From Lysobacterales bacterium (GTDB lineage Bacteria > Pseudomonadota > Gammaproteobacteria > Xanthomonadales > SZUA-36), in the NCBI GenBank assembly GCA_029859505.1, contig JAOUCZ010000010.1, positions 1 to 38,450 on the forward strand: DNA of 38,450 nucleotides. The letters are read 5' to 3'. A program made the position numbers and the translations under genes. The notes beneath the pieces are model-generated. The model worked only from the letters and a program-made list of their open reading frames with translations. It did not search any database and was not told where the DNA came from. This document shows, piece by piece, positions 17,505 through 24,614 of this stretch (position 1 is its first letter; every line of letters begins with the position of its first letter).

Positions 17505-17518
17505 CCGGCTTTTGCCGG
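17505..17518. other. Short GC-rich hairpin between flippase and GT2 gene
   Basis: CCGGC-TTTT-GCCGG forms a perfect 5-bp stem with a 4-base loop in the 117-bp gap before the GT2 gene. No T-run follows, so it is at best an RNA-stability or attenuator element. Confidence 0.3.
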
Positions 17519-17546
17519 TCATTTCAAATCAACATGGATTACACGC

Positions 17547-18740
17547 TTGAACGCTCAAACCAACCAGGCACAACCTCGTGTGTCTGTCATCATTGCCGTT
17601 TATAACGGTGGTACAGATCTGGAAAAATGCCTGGCTGCGGTCAGGGCGTCTACCTACCCTCTGTTTGAATGCATCCTGGTCGATGATGCGTCCACTGACG
17701 GAATGGTCATTGCTGCTGCAGAACGGCATAACGCAAGGGTTATCCGCCTCGAGGCGCAAGGTGGTCCCGCCAGGGCCCGCAACATCGGTGTGAAAGAAGC
17801 CGGCGGAGATATTATTTTATTTACTGACGCAGACGTTTTGCTCCAGCACGACACCATCGCAGTGGCAGTCAACACCTTGCAGACTGACGAGAAGATTGCC
17901 GCCGTGATTGGCAGTTATGACGACCAGCCCACACATGCCGCATTTATCTCTCAATACCGAAACCTGTTTCATCACTGGGTTCACCAGACCGGTGCTGACG
18001 AGGCATCTACATTCTGGACCGGTTGTGGCGCTATTCGCCGTAGTGTCTTTCTCGAGATGGGCGGTTTCAGCCAGGAATACAGGCAACCCAGTATCGAGGA
18101 TATCGAATTGGGAATGCGAATGCGCCGCGCAGGATATAGAATCCGTCTGCTCAAGAAAATGTTTGGCAAGCATATGAAACAATGGGGTTTCTGGAACACA
18201 GTCCGCACCGATATCCTGATGCGCGGTGTGCCATGGATGCAGTTGGTATTAAGCGACGGAAAAATGACAAATGATCTCAACCTCAATTACAGGTCACGGA
18301 TCGCCACTGTTTTGGCCGCACTGTTGGCCATGCTTGTACCAGTTCTCTTATTGACAGGGCATGGCGCAGCCCTGCTACCGGTAACGGGTTTTCTATTGAC
18401 GGCGGCAATCAGTGCCCGACTTTTTGTCCGTCCGGCTATGCAGCATGGCAAAAGCCTGGTCACAATTATACTGGCATTGCTGATACCGTTACTTGCTTAC
18501 TGGCTTAAGCCGGACATCTTGTCTATGGTTCCAGTGGCACTGCTACTTGCCCTGGTTGCAACACACCAGGGATTCTATCGTTTTGTCGCGAACAAACGCA
18601 GTATGGCCTTTGCCATTGCAGTGGTGCCAATGCAGTTCGTGTTTTTCCTGGGTTGTGCAGTTTCAATTCCACTGGCCTTGCTCCGGCATCACCTGGGTGG
18701 CAAGCCGGCAACAGCAGATGAGTTTTCAAAGGAAAGTTGA
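17547..18740 (+). CDS. Family 2 glycosyltransferase with C-terminal membrane helices
   Basis: The protein has 397 residues. Residues 11-20 (RVSVIIAVYN) open the GT-A Rossmann-like fold, followed by LVDDASTD at 44-51 and the metal-binding D94-A-D96 in LFTDADVLL. The acceptor-side acidic motif lies in IEDIELGMRMRRAGY near residues 180-195. From about residue 255 to 385 there are four or five hydrophobic helices, so the enzyme is anchored in the inner membrane with its catalytic head in the cytoplasm. It probably adds a sugar to a lipid carrier or a growing glycan. The only in-frame start is TTG 17547. The upstream ATG at 17534 is in another frame and closes quickly. It sits between the flippase and a GT87-type gene in a likely operon. 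Confidence 0.85.
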   Translation: MNAQTNQAQPRVSVIIAVYNGGTDLEKCLAAVRASTYPLFECILVDDASTDGMVIAAAERHNARVIRLEAQGGPARARNIGVKEAGGDIILFTDADVLLQHDTIAVAVNTLQTDEKIAAVIGSYDDQPTHAAFISQYRNLFHHWVHQTGADEASTFWTGCGAIRRSVFLEMGGFSQEYRQPSIEDIELGMRMRRAGYRIRLLKKMFGKHMKQWGFWNTVRTDILMRGVPWMQLVLSDGKMTNDLNLNYRSRIATVLAALLAMLVPVLLLTGHGAALLPVTGFLLTAAISARLFVRPAMQHGKSLVTIILALLIPLLAYWLKPDILSMVPVALLLALVATHQGFYRFVANKRSMAFAIAVVPMQFVFFLGCAVSIPLALLRHHLGGKPATADEFSKES

Positions 18741-18786
18741 TCATGTCACAATACATTAAAAATGCAGCACACAGGAATCCGTCAAG

Positions 18787-20166
18787 ATGAATGGAATTGG
18801 TCAAAGCTTCAAAAACCCGCTAAGCCTGATACTGGCGGCGCTCACAACGCTTGCCTTGCTGGGTGCATGGCAGTTTTCAAAGGAGTCACCTGGTGTTGAC
18901 TACTATGTGGCATGGGTTGCTGCAGACGCGGTTAATAACGACACGCCGCATAAAATTTACGATTCATCATCACGATACATACTGGCCGTTTTATACCGCA
19001 ATAAAGCAGACGCACAGAAAGACGCACCACGCCAGAAACAGATGGCTGCATACCGCACAGAGTTGCACATGACTGCAACGCCTTTCCTTTATTGGATTAC
19101 GGGACTACTCACCACCGGTGACTATGAAAGGGATTTGACACTATGGCATTTGCTCTCGCTGGTTTTTGTAACGATTTCCATCCTTGTTATGTGCCGCTTG
19201 CTGAAATATTCCCCGGCAACAAGCCTGGCTATCCTGCTTCCGATACTGGTCTGGTTCGCACCTTTGCAATCCGACTTACGTGTGGGAAATGTCAATAGTT
19301 TCCAGTTGGGATTAATCGGTCTGATTTTTTGGTTGCAAAGCCGGCAAGCAAACCGTGGATACCTGTTTGCAACTGGACTGGCTATCGGTTTACTGGTGAT
19401 GTTCAAACCAAATCTTGGGCCAGTGGCCTTGATGTTCGCCGGTGGCTGGCTGGTACGTGGGCAATTTATGCAGTTGGGTGTTTCACTTGCGGGGATGGTC
19501 ACAGGCGCTCTCACAGCCGTGCTGACTTCGTCCATATGGGTAGGCAGTGCAACGGTGTGGCCCGACTGGTTAAAGTTCATTCAACTGGTCGTGGGGCACT
19601 CCTTTGGGCAAAAAAGCGGCAACTACGCATCGGTATCTCAAATTTCCAGTAGTATTAGTCCGCTAGTTTCCAGTAGTATTAGTCCGCTAGGCCAGCTATC
19701 TACTGCAATCATTTTGAGTCTTTTATGTCTTGCTTGTTTCTGGTGGGGGCGCAGAAGAGTCAACGCCTCAGCTTCTGAACTGGATGATAAAAACCGGCTG
19801 TTCGTGGAGAACTCACTTCTCATCGCAACCGGCTGTATCATCACCATGCTGGCGTCAACACTGGTCTGGCTTCACTATTACCTCCTGATAATTCCCATGC
19901 TAATCGTTGCGTTACGTCCATGGCAGGAAGCAGGTCCGATGAAATTCGTGCCTTTAATGATGCTGCGCGTATTACCCGTGGTGGCGATGGTTATTCTGAT
20001 GGAAACGGCACTGCCGGTGATTTTCGGTAGTGACGCCAAGAGTTTCCGCAGTGTGGCTACCACGGTAAGCGTGGTAACACTGTTGGTTGTTGGACTTTGG
20101 CAGTTTGCCTACGGAATCACGGGTCAGGTTGATCCGGAACTTGACGAGGCACCTGCCGCTCACTGA
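18787..20166 (+). CDS. GT87/DUF2029-type polytopic glycosyltransferase
   Basis: The protein has 459 residues and about ten transmembrane helices. The first periplasmic loop starts with GVDYYVAWVAADA and IYDSSSRY, which resembles the D-x-YYxAxxA...YD block of GT87 (mannosyl-/polyprenyl-phosphate-sugar-dependent) enzymes. Such proteins transfer sugars from polyprenyl-phosphate donors on the outer face of the inner membrane. ATG 18787 has AGGAA ten bases upstream and lies 46 bp after the GT2 gene. Residues 286-301 contain an exact 8-residue duplication caused by a 24-bp tandem repeat in the DNA. Its last 50 bp overlap the end of the convergent FAD-oxidoreductase gene. Confidence 0.75.
   Translation: MNGIGQSFKNPLSLILAALTTLALLGAWQFSKESPGVDYYVAWVAADAVNNDTPHKIYDSSSRYILAVLYRNKADAQKDAPRQKQMAAYRTELHMTATPFLYWITGLLTTGDYERDLTLWHLLSLVFVTISILVMCRLLKYSPATSLAILLPILVWFAPLQSDLRVGNVNSFQLGLIGLIFWLQSRQANRGYLFATGLAIGLLVMFKPNLGPVALMFAGGWLVRGQFMQLGVSLAGMVTGALTAVLTSSIWVGSATVWPDWLKFIQLVVGHSFGQKSGNYASVSQISSSISPLVSSSISPLGQLSTAIILSLLCLACFWWGRRRVNASASELDDKNRLFVENSLLIATGCIITMLASTLVWLHYYLLIIPMLIVALRPWQEAGPMKFVPLMMLRVLPVVAMVILMETALPVIFGSDAKSFRSVATTVSVVTLLVVGLWQFAYGITGQVDPELDEAPAAH
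19643..19690 (+). repeat. Perfect 24-bp in-frame tandem duplication inside the GT87 gene
   Basis: The 24-mer starting tttccagtagtattagtccg occurs twice without a mismatch, at 19643-19666 and 19667-19690. It is in frame and duplicates eight residues (SSSISPLV/SSSISPLG). Exact identity points to a recent slip or a phase-variable site. Confidence 0.95.
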
Positions 20167-21628
20167 AAGCCAGCGTCCGGTCCTCACCTATCTCGTGGTA
20201 TTCGGCGTCCTCATTAACACGCCAGATATCCCATAGCTGTTCACCGGCGATGATGTTCTCAGCAGCGAGCAAAGCTGTCATCATGGCGTGATCCTGATTG
20301 TTGTACTTGTGCATACCATTGCGACCCACCAGGTGGAGTCCCGGTCTGTTTTTGTCCAGCCAACTTCTAAATAACGCCACCCGCTCTTCGTAGTTCTCGT
20401 CGTAAACGGGGTAAGCACGCGGTTGCCTGATTACCGTGCCGTCAATCACGTGACCCGGTGTCACCAGGCCTAGCTGTATCAGTTCCTCATCCGCCAGACG
20501 GATAAGATCTTCATCTTTTGAATCCCATAAGCCATCACCTTTGAAACAGAAATACTCCAGACCGAGGCAGTTCAGATCCGGATCGGGAACCAGATGCGGA
20601 GACCAGGATTTAAAGTTCTGAATTCGACCCACTTTGACTTCCGGGTCATGGATATAAATCCAGTTGTCATCGAAGCAATCAACGTCTTTCACAATGATTG
20701 CTACGGTCACGAAATCACGGTAACGGAGCATTCGTCCCGCTGTCATAATAGCTTCAGGAGGCTTGGGCTCAATGCATTCAACCAGCTCTGAAATCGCAGC
20801 AGATGATATGACATCGTCAGCGACGAAATCGTGCCGGGCTCCCTCCGGATCAACCGCAGACACTGTCCATTCGCCGGTTTCAATGTCCCTGGAAAGACTA
20901 TCGACCGACATACCCATAATCACTTTGCCACCCCGTTGCTCCACTTTTTCGGCAGCTGCCTCCCACATCTGGCCCGGACCCAATCGTGGATACCTGAAAC
21001 TTTCGATAAGGGATTTTGGTGACCCGCCTTTCTTACGGAGCCCGGATGGAGCCAGGGCCTGCCAGACTGCCGTACCGAGGGACAGGCCCTTGATCCTCTG
21101 TGCGGCCCAGTCAGCCGAAATTTCCTTGCACTTGAGACCCCAGACCTTCTCTGTGTAACTCTCGAAGAAAATACTGAATAAACGATGCCCAAACTGGTTT
21201 GTCACCCAGTCTTCAAAAGTCTGGGGGTCACGGTTGGGAAACACCTTGGCCTTGAAGTAGGACAACATACACCTGACAGATTCAAAAATTCCAAGCCCTG
21301 CCAGCGCGTTTAATGGCCTCAACGGATAATCAAACAACTTGTGATGATAGAAAATACGTGACTTTCGTTGCCGCGTAAGCAGTTGATCACCCAGAATTTC
21401 TTCCCATAGATTCTCGATTTCCTTGGAGCGGGAAAAGAAACGATGGCCACCGACATCGAAACGAAACCCCTTGTAGGTCTCTGTACGCGAAATACCGCCT
21501 ATAAGCTCCGGATCACGTTCCAGAACAGTAACATCTGCCCCTTCAGCCGAAAGACGATACGCGGCAGTGAGACCTGCAGGGCCCGCACCAATACAGATAA
21601 CGCGGGGTAGTTTCTTGGATTGTGTCAT
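20117..21628 (-). CDS. FAD-dependent NAD(P)-binding oxidoreductase, UDP-galactopyranose-mutase/amine-oxidase-like
   Basis: The protein has 503 residues. Residues 10-38 carry the dinucleotide-binding GxGxxG at G14-G19 (ICIGAGPAGLTAAYRL) and the acidic end of the second strand (VLERD). Next come GGISRTETYKGFRFDVGGHRFFSRS, a motif block shared by protoporphyrinogen-oxidase-like and UDP-galactopyranose-mutase-like flavoproteins. The C-terminal NGMHKYNNQDHAM segment closes the FAD site in this group. Such genes often accompany glycosyltransferases in exopolysaccharide clusters and are thought to modify a nucleotide or lipid-linked sugar. It is transcribed toward the GT87 gene and overlaps it by 50 bp at the 3' ends. 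The exact substrate is unknown. Confidence 0.8.
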   Translation of the reverse strand: MTQSKKLPRVICIGAGPAGLTAAYRLSAEGADVTVLERDPELIGGISRTETYKGFRFDVGGHRFFSRSKEIENLWEEILGDQLLTRQRKSRIFYHHKLFDYPLRPLNALAGLGIFESVRCMLSYFKAKVFPNRDPQTFEDWVTNQFGHRLFSIFFESYTEKVWGLKCKEISADWAAQRIKGLSLGTAVWQALAPSGLRKKGGSPKSLIESFRYPRLGPGQMWEAAAEKVEQRGGKVIMGMSVDSLSRDIETGEWTVSAVDPEGARHDFVADDVISSAAISELVECIEPKPPEAIMTAGRMLRYRDFVTVAIIVKDVDCFDDNWIYIHDPEVKVGRIQNFKSWSPHLVPDPDLNCLGLEYFCFKGDGLWDSKDEDLIRLADEELIQLGLVTPGHVIDGTVIRQPRAYPVYDENYEERVALFRSWLDKNRPGLHLVGRNGMHKYNNQDHAMMTALLAAENIIAGEQLWDIWRVNEDAEYHEIGEDRTLAFSERQVPRQVPDQPDP

Positions 21629-22116
21629 TAATCGCTCTCAGTAATCAGCATCAGGTAATGATGTTTAAAACGGTTAGTTCTTTTTTCGCCATTTTCAGCA
21701 TGAATACATGCGCATTCACATTTTAGGTAGGGGGCTTATGCTACGGCAAAACAGATCATTTCGACAGTGTTTATCAATGCTCACGTCCTTAACAAGAACT
21801 AGCACAAGCTTCGCAGATGGCAAGTAGTGCTTATCCGCTTGCAAGGTCCGCCAAGGCTTTGCAGTACCTGTTTGCAGGACCCGCTGTGAATACATCCATG
21901 TACGCTCTTCCTCGACGTCCTGTCTCGTAAGGTCCTGCAAACAGGTACTGCACATCCTCGGCTAAGCGGGCATTCAAACACTAATGGTTTCAGTTAGACG
22001 AGCACGGCGCTCTGTAGAAGCTGGGGCGGGTAATTTTAGAAAGGAGAATCAGCAGTTGAACCATCCTGCTCCGACGGTTCAGGTAGAATATCTGCAGACA
22101 AAACCGGAGTAATGCC
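21629..22116. other. 488-bp non-coding spacer with a long inverted repeat
   Basis: This lies between the divergent FAD-oxidoreductase and yceH genes. No convincing gene is present; short frames here have no recognisable protein character. It holds the inverted repeat listed separately, and the yceH ribosome-binding site GGAG at 22106-22109. An AT-rich stretch near 21655-21720 could hold the promoter of the oxidoreductase. Confidence 0.6.
21825..21983. repeat. Imperfect long inverted repeat (MITE/REP-like) with a perfect 21-bp core
   Basis: The core arms, 21861-21881 (gcagtacctgtttgcaggac plus c) and 21931-21951, are perfect reverse complements across a 49-base centre. The pairing continues outward with gaps: TAGTG, CCGCTT and GCC-AGG blocks on the left (21825-21858) recur as reverse complement on the right (21953-21983). 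The result is an element of about 160 bp that can form a large hairpin or cruciform. No transposase is nearby. It looks like a dispersed non-autonomous repeat, not a rho-independent terminator (loop too long, no T-run). Confidence 0.75.
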
Positions 22117-22761
22117 GTGAATGACTTAACACCCATCCAGGTTCGGGTACTGGGCTGCCTTATGGAAAAGAAGGAAACCACCCCCGATCAATACCCGCTG
22201 ACCCTGAATGCGCTTCGAAATGCCTGCAATCAGAAGACCTCACGCTACCCGGTGGTTAGTTACAGTGAGGGCGAGGTGGGTCATACACTGCGTGAGCTTG
22301 AGGCTCTGGACCTGGTGCGCGAAGAATGGGGTGCACGGGTTCCGAAATACCAGCACCTTGCCAATAAGGCCTTGAACCTGCACAGCCAGGGAATTGCCCT
22401 GCTGGCGACCTTGATGTTACGTGGCCCGCAAACATTGAATGAATTAAAGATCAATTCACATCGCTTATTTGATTTTGATGATCTCGATGATGTTCAGTTT
22501 GCCCTTGGTCACCTGATCGAACGCGAACCGTCAATGGTTGCCTCCCTGCCCCGTCAGCCCGGTCAGAAAGAAGGCCGTTTCGCGCATCTGCTGAGTGGTG
22601 AACCCGACATTCCTGTACCCGTCAGATCAAGCTCATCGGCAGTTGTATCACCGGGACTGGAAGCCAGGGTAACGGAACTGGAAGCACAGCTTGAGCACCT
22701 GCAAACCCGCCTGAAAGCTATCGAAGACGGCATGACTGGGGAAGAAGAAAGTTTCGCCTAG
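22117..22761 (+). CDS. yceH: YceH/UPF0502 (DUF480) protein
   Basis: The protein has 214 residues. It opens with LTPIQVRVLGCLMEKKETTPDQYPLTLNALRNACNQKTSR, the hallmark of the DUF480 family, which folds as tandem winged helices. A second conserved block, ALLATLMLRGPQTLNELK, follows, and the C terminus (from residue 175) is a coiled coil (LEARVTELEAQLEHLQTRLKAIED). The family is widespread in gammaproteobacteria and its role is not established. The start is GTG 22117, seven bases after GGAG. Its stop overlaps the stop of the convergent steroid-reductase-like gene by four bases. Confidence 0.92.
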   Translation: MNDLTPIQVRVLGCLMEKKETTPDQYPLTLNALRNACNQKTSRYPVVSYSEGEVGHTLRELEALDLVREEWGARVPKYQHLANKALNLHSQGIALLATLMLRGPQTLNELKINSHRLFDFDDLDDVQFALGHLIEREPSMVASLPRQPGQKEGRFAHLLSGEPDIPVPVRSSSSAVVSPGLEARVTELEAQLEHLQTRLKAIEDGMTGEEESFA

Positions 22762-23525
22762 AGCAAATATGGAATCAGGGCACGGCGCTCTGCAGGGTAG
22801 TCTTTAAAAGTCTCCCGGTACCAGCGGTGATGTGCGATTGCCCGTGGCACCAGGTTTGCCATGGTCCAGACGGCAAACACCCAGCCTGCGAGTGACCATG
22901 TTGCAATAGCCCAACCAGTCCATTGAATTATTTCACCCAGGTAATTCGGACAGGACACCCAACGATAGGCCGCACCGTAGGGAACCTGGTAAGTACCGGT
23001 TTCACTCTTGGCACTACTCAAACGCGCCAACTGACGGTCCGAAACCTTGTTCAGGGCCATACCGGCAAAGAACACCAGCACACCGGTCAGAAATTGCGGA
23101 CTGCTCAGCCATACATCGCTGTACTTATCACCCTGGCTGGCAATCGACCAGGCATTGAGATATGCGTTTGTCGTATTGAATACCAATGCCATTACCAGTA
23201 TCAGCCAGGGCATTTTTTTGTCTTTTTTCAGGGTCCAGGGATAAATAAATACGCGGTGACAGTAATGCAGCTGCCACATTAGAAGTAATAGTACTGCGGT
23301 GGTATCCCACTTAGCGTAAAAAATCATGATCGCGCCAAATACCAATACGGCCGGGGACTCCATAACAAACCAGCCAATCCGGTTATCCAGTAACGGACCC
23401 CAACCCTGGCGGATGTGTCTCCCGTATGGTGCCTTTATAAATAGAAGCAACAGAAAGACCGGCACGGCAATAGCCAGTGTCCCGAAGGCAACCATTTCAA
23501 ACGACTTATTCAGAATTTGTTCCAT
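22758..23525 (-). CDS. 3-oxo-5-alpha-steroid 4-dehydrogenase (SRD5A)-like membrane reductase
   Basis: The protein has 255 residues, the same length as eukaryotic steroid 5-alpha-reductases, with six or seven hydrophobic helices. Diagnostic stretches are LHYCHRVFIYPW, VFNTTNAYLNAW, YRWVSCPNYLGEIIQWTGWA and ANLVPRAIAHHRWYRETF, with the ending ALIPYLL. These carry the NADPH-binding and catalytic positions of the SRD5A/DUF1295 family. In eukaryotes the enzyme reduces a conjugated C=C of 3-oxo-steroids. In bacteria the natural substrate (steroid, polyprenol or other enone) is unproven. The start ATG lies in an AT-rich leader without a good ribosome-binding site. Confidence 0.85.
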   Translation of the reverse strand: MEQILNKSFEMVAFGTLAIAVPVFLLLLFIKAPYGRHIRQGWGPLLDNRIGWFVMESPAVLVFGAIMIFYAKWDTTAVLLLLMWQLHYCHRVFIYPWTLKKDKKMPWLILVMALVFNTTNAYLNAWSIASQGDKYSDVWLSSPQFLTGVLVFFAGMALNKVSDRQLARLSSAKSETGTYQVPYGAAYRWVSCPNYLGEIIQWTGWAIATWSLAGWVFAVWTMANLVPRAIAHHRWYRETFKDYPAERRALIPYLL

Positions 23526-23563
23526 ATTTAAATCAATATTTTACTTTAATTAAATATTATATA

Positions 23564-24547
23564 TCATTGTTTTATATTGTTATAAAACTCCAGAACGTCT
23601 CGCATAGACGCACGAAAAGTTCGTGGTTGATAAGCTAACTCTCTACTTGCCCTGGCATGACTCATGACCTTGTTTGTCGTCAGTGCCGCCAGGGAATCAC
23701 GGGTATAAAGCGGAGCCTGGCCGGACAGGCGTGCCCAGCCCGCCATCAACGGCGCAAACAAAGCTGCCACCCGGTTGGGAATGGATAGCCTGGGCGCAGC
23801 GATCCCGGTCAGCTCTGCGATAAGCCTAGCAACCTCAGACACGCTGAGGTAATGCCCCGAGAGGATATAACGATCACTGTCTGCGCCTTTCTCCGCCGCC
23901 TCAACCGCACCCCAGGCTACATCACGTGCATCAACCCAGTTAAAACCGCCGGATACCATGGCCGGTAAACGGCCATGAGCCATTTTGATGATTGCCTGAC
24001 CGAACAGAGAACCGTGGTAATCATTCGGGCCCAGCACCGCGGTTGGATAAATAATTCTGGTTCCCAGGGCTTTACAGCTATTTTCCCTTACCAACCTCTC
24101 TGCAGCGGCCTTTGAAAAGTCATAATCGCCTCCATGACCGTTCCGTTCACCCAACAAGGGGTTCTCCTCGGTAACAGGACGATCCATTGGCTCCAGTTCG
24201 AGTGCATGGATGCTCGAAAAATAGACAAGGGTTGAAACACCCTCTGACCGGCAGGCCTCGAGGACATTTCGGGTGCCCTCGATATTAACCTGTTCAAGCT
24301 TTTCATTGTCGCCGGATTGAATCGATATATAGGCGGCCAGATGGTAAACCTGCTCAACACCCCTGAATGCCTTGCAAAGACTTTGTTGATCCAGGACATT
24401 TCCGTCGACTCTGACCACATCAAGCCCTTCGAGAGCCAAGCTGGTTTGTCTTATCAGGGTTACTACTTCATAACCCCGCCCAATTAGCTCTCTGACCAGG
24501 TTTGCACCAATATGACCGGAAGCACCGGTTACCGCCACTTTTTTCAT
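23564..24547 (-). CDS. NAD(P)-dependent epimerase/dehydratase (extended SDR, dihydroflavonol-reductase-like)
   Basis: The product is about 327 residues. Positions 8-15 (TGASGHIG, numbering from one codon upstream) are the TGxxGxxG cofactor motif of extended short-chain dehydrogenases. The active-site S112/S113, Y143 and K147 (YDFSK) are in place, and ILSGHYLSVSEVARLI is the typical C-terminal block of the dihydroflavonol-4-reductase-like or sugar-epimerase group. ATG 24547 is chosen; a TTG codon directly before it only extends the frame by one residue. It follows the SRD5A-like gene head-to-tail with a short gap of 38 bp and may share a transcript. A lipid or nucleotide-sugar substrate is possible. 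Confidence 0.82.
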   Translation of the reverse strand: MKKVAVTGASGHIGANLVRELIGRGYEVVTLIRQTSLALEGLDVVRVDGNVLDQQSLCKAFRGVEQVYHLAAYISIQSGDNEKLEQVNIEGTRNVLEACRSEGVSTLVYFSSIHALELEPMDRPVTEENPLLGERNGHGGDYDFSKAAAERLVRENSCKALGTRIIYPTAVLGPNDYHGSLFGQAIIKMAHGRLPAMVSGGFNWVDARDVAWGAVEAAEKGADSDRYILSGHYLSVSEVARLIAELTGIAAPRLSIPNRVAALFAPLMAGWARLSGQAPLYTRDSLAALTTNKVMSHARASRELAYQPRTFRASMRDVLEFYNNIKQ

Positions 24548-24614
24548 CAAACACCAATGCTTGAAATGTTTTCACGCCCATGTCGTGGACGAAACAAATA
24601 CAGACCGCTTTTTC

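Noticed and set aside
20117-20166. 50-bp overlap of the GT87 and FAD-oxidoreductase genes as a sign of a wrong gene call
   Set aside because: Both proteins are clear through most of their length and the genes converge; a 3'-end overlap of this size is harmless and common.
21861-21951. Integron attC site
   Set aside because: The arms lack the RYYYAAC/GTTRRRY core ends, there is only one element, and no integrase or gene cassettes are present.
21716-21955. 79-codon open frame on the minus strand in the spacer before yceH
   Set aside because: It coincides with the inverted repeat, has no ribosome-binding site and no protein-like pattern; the reading frame is a by-product of the repeat.
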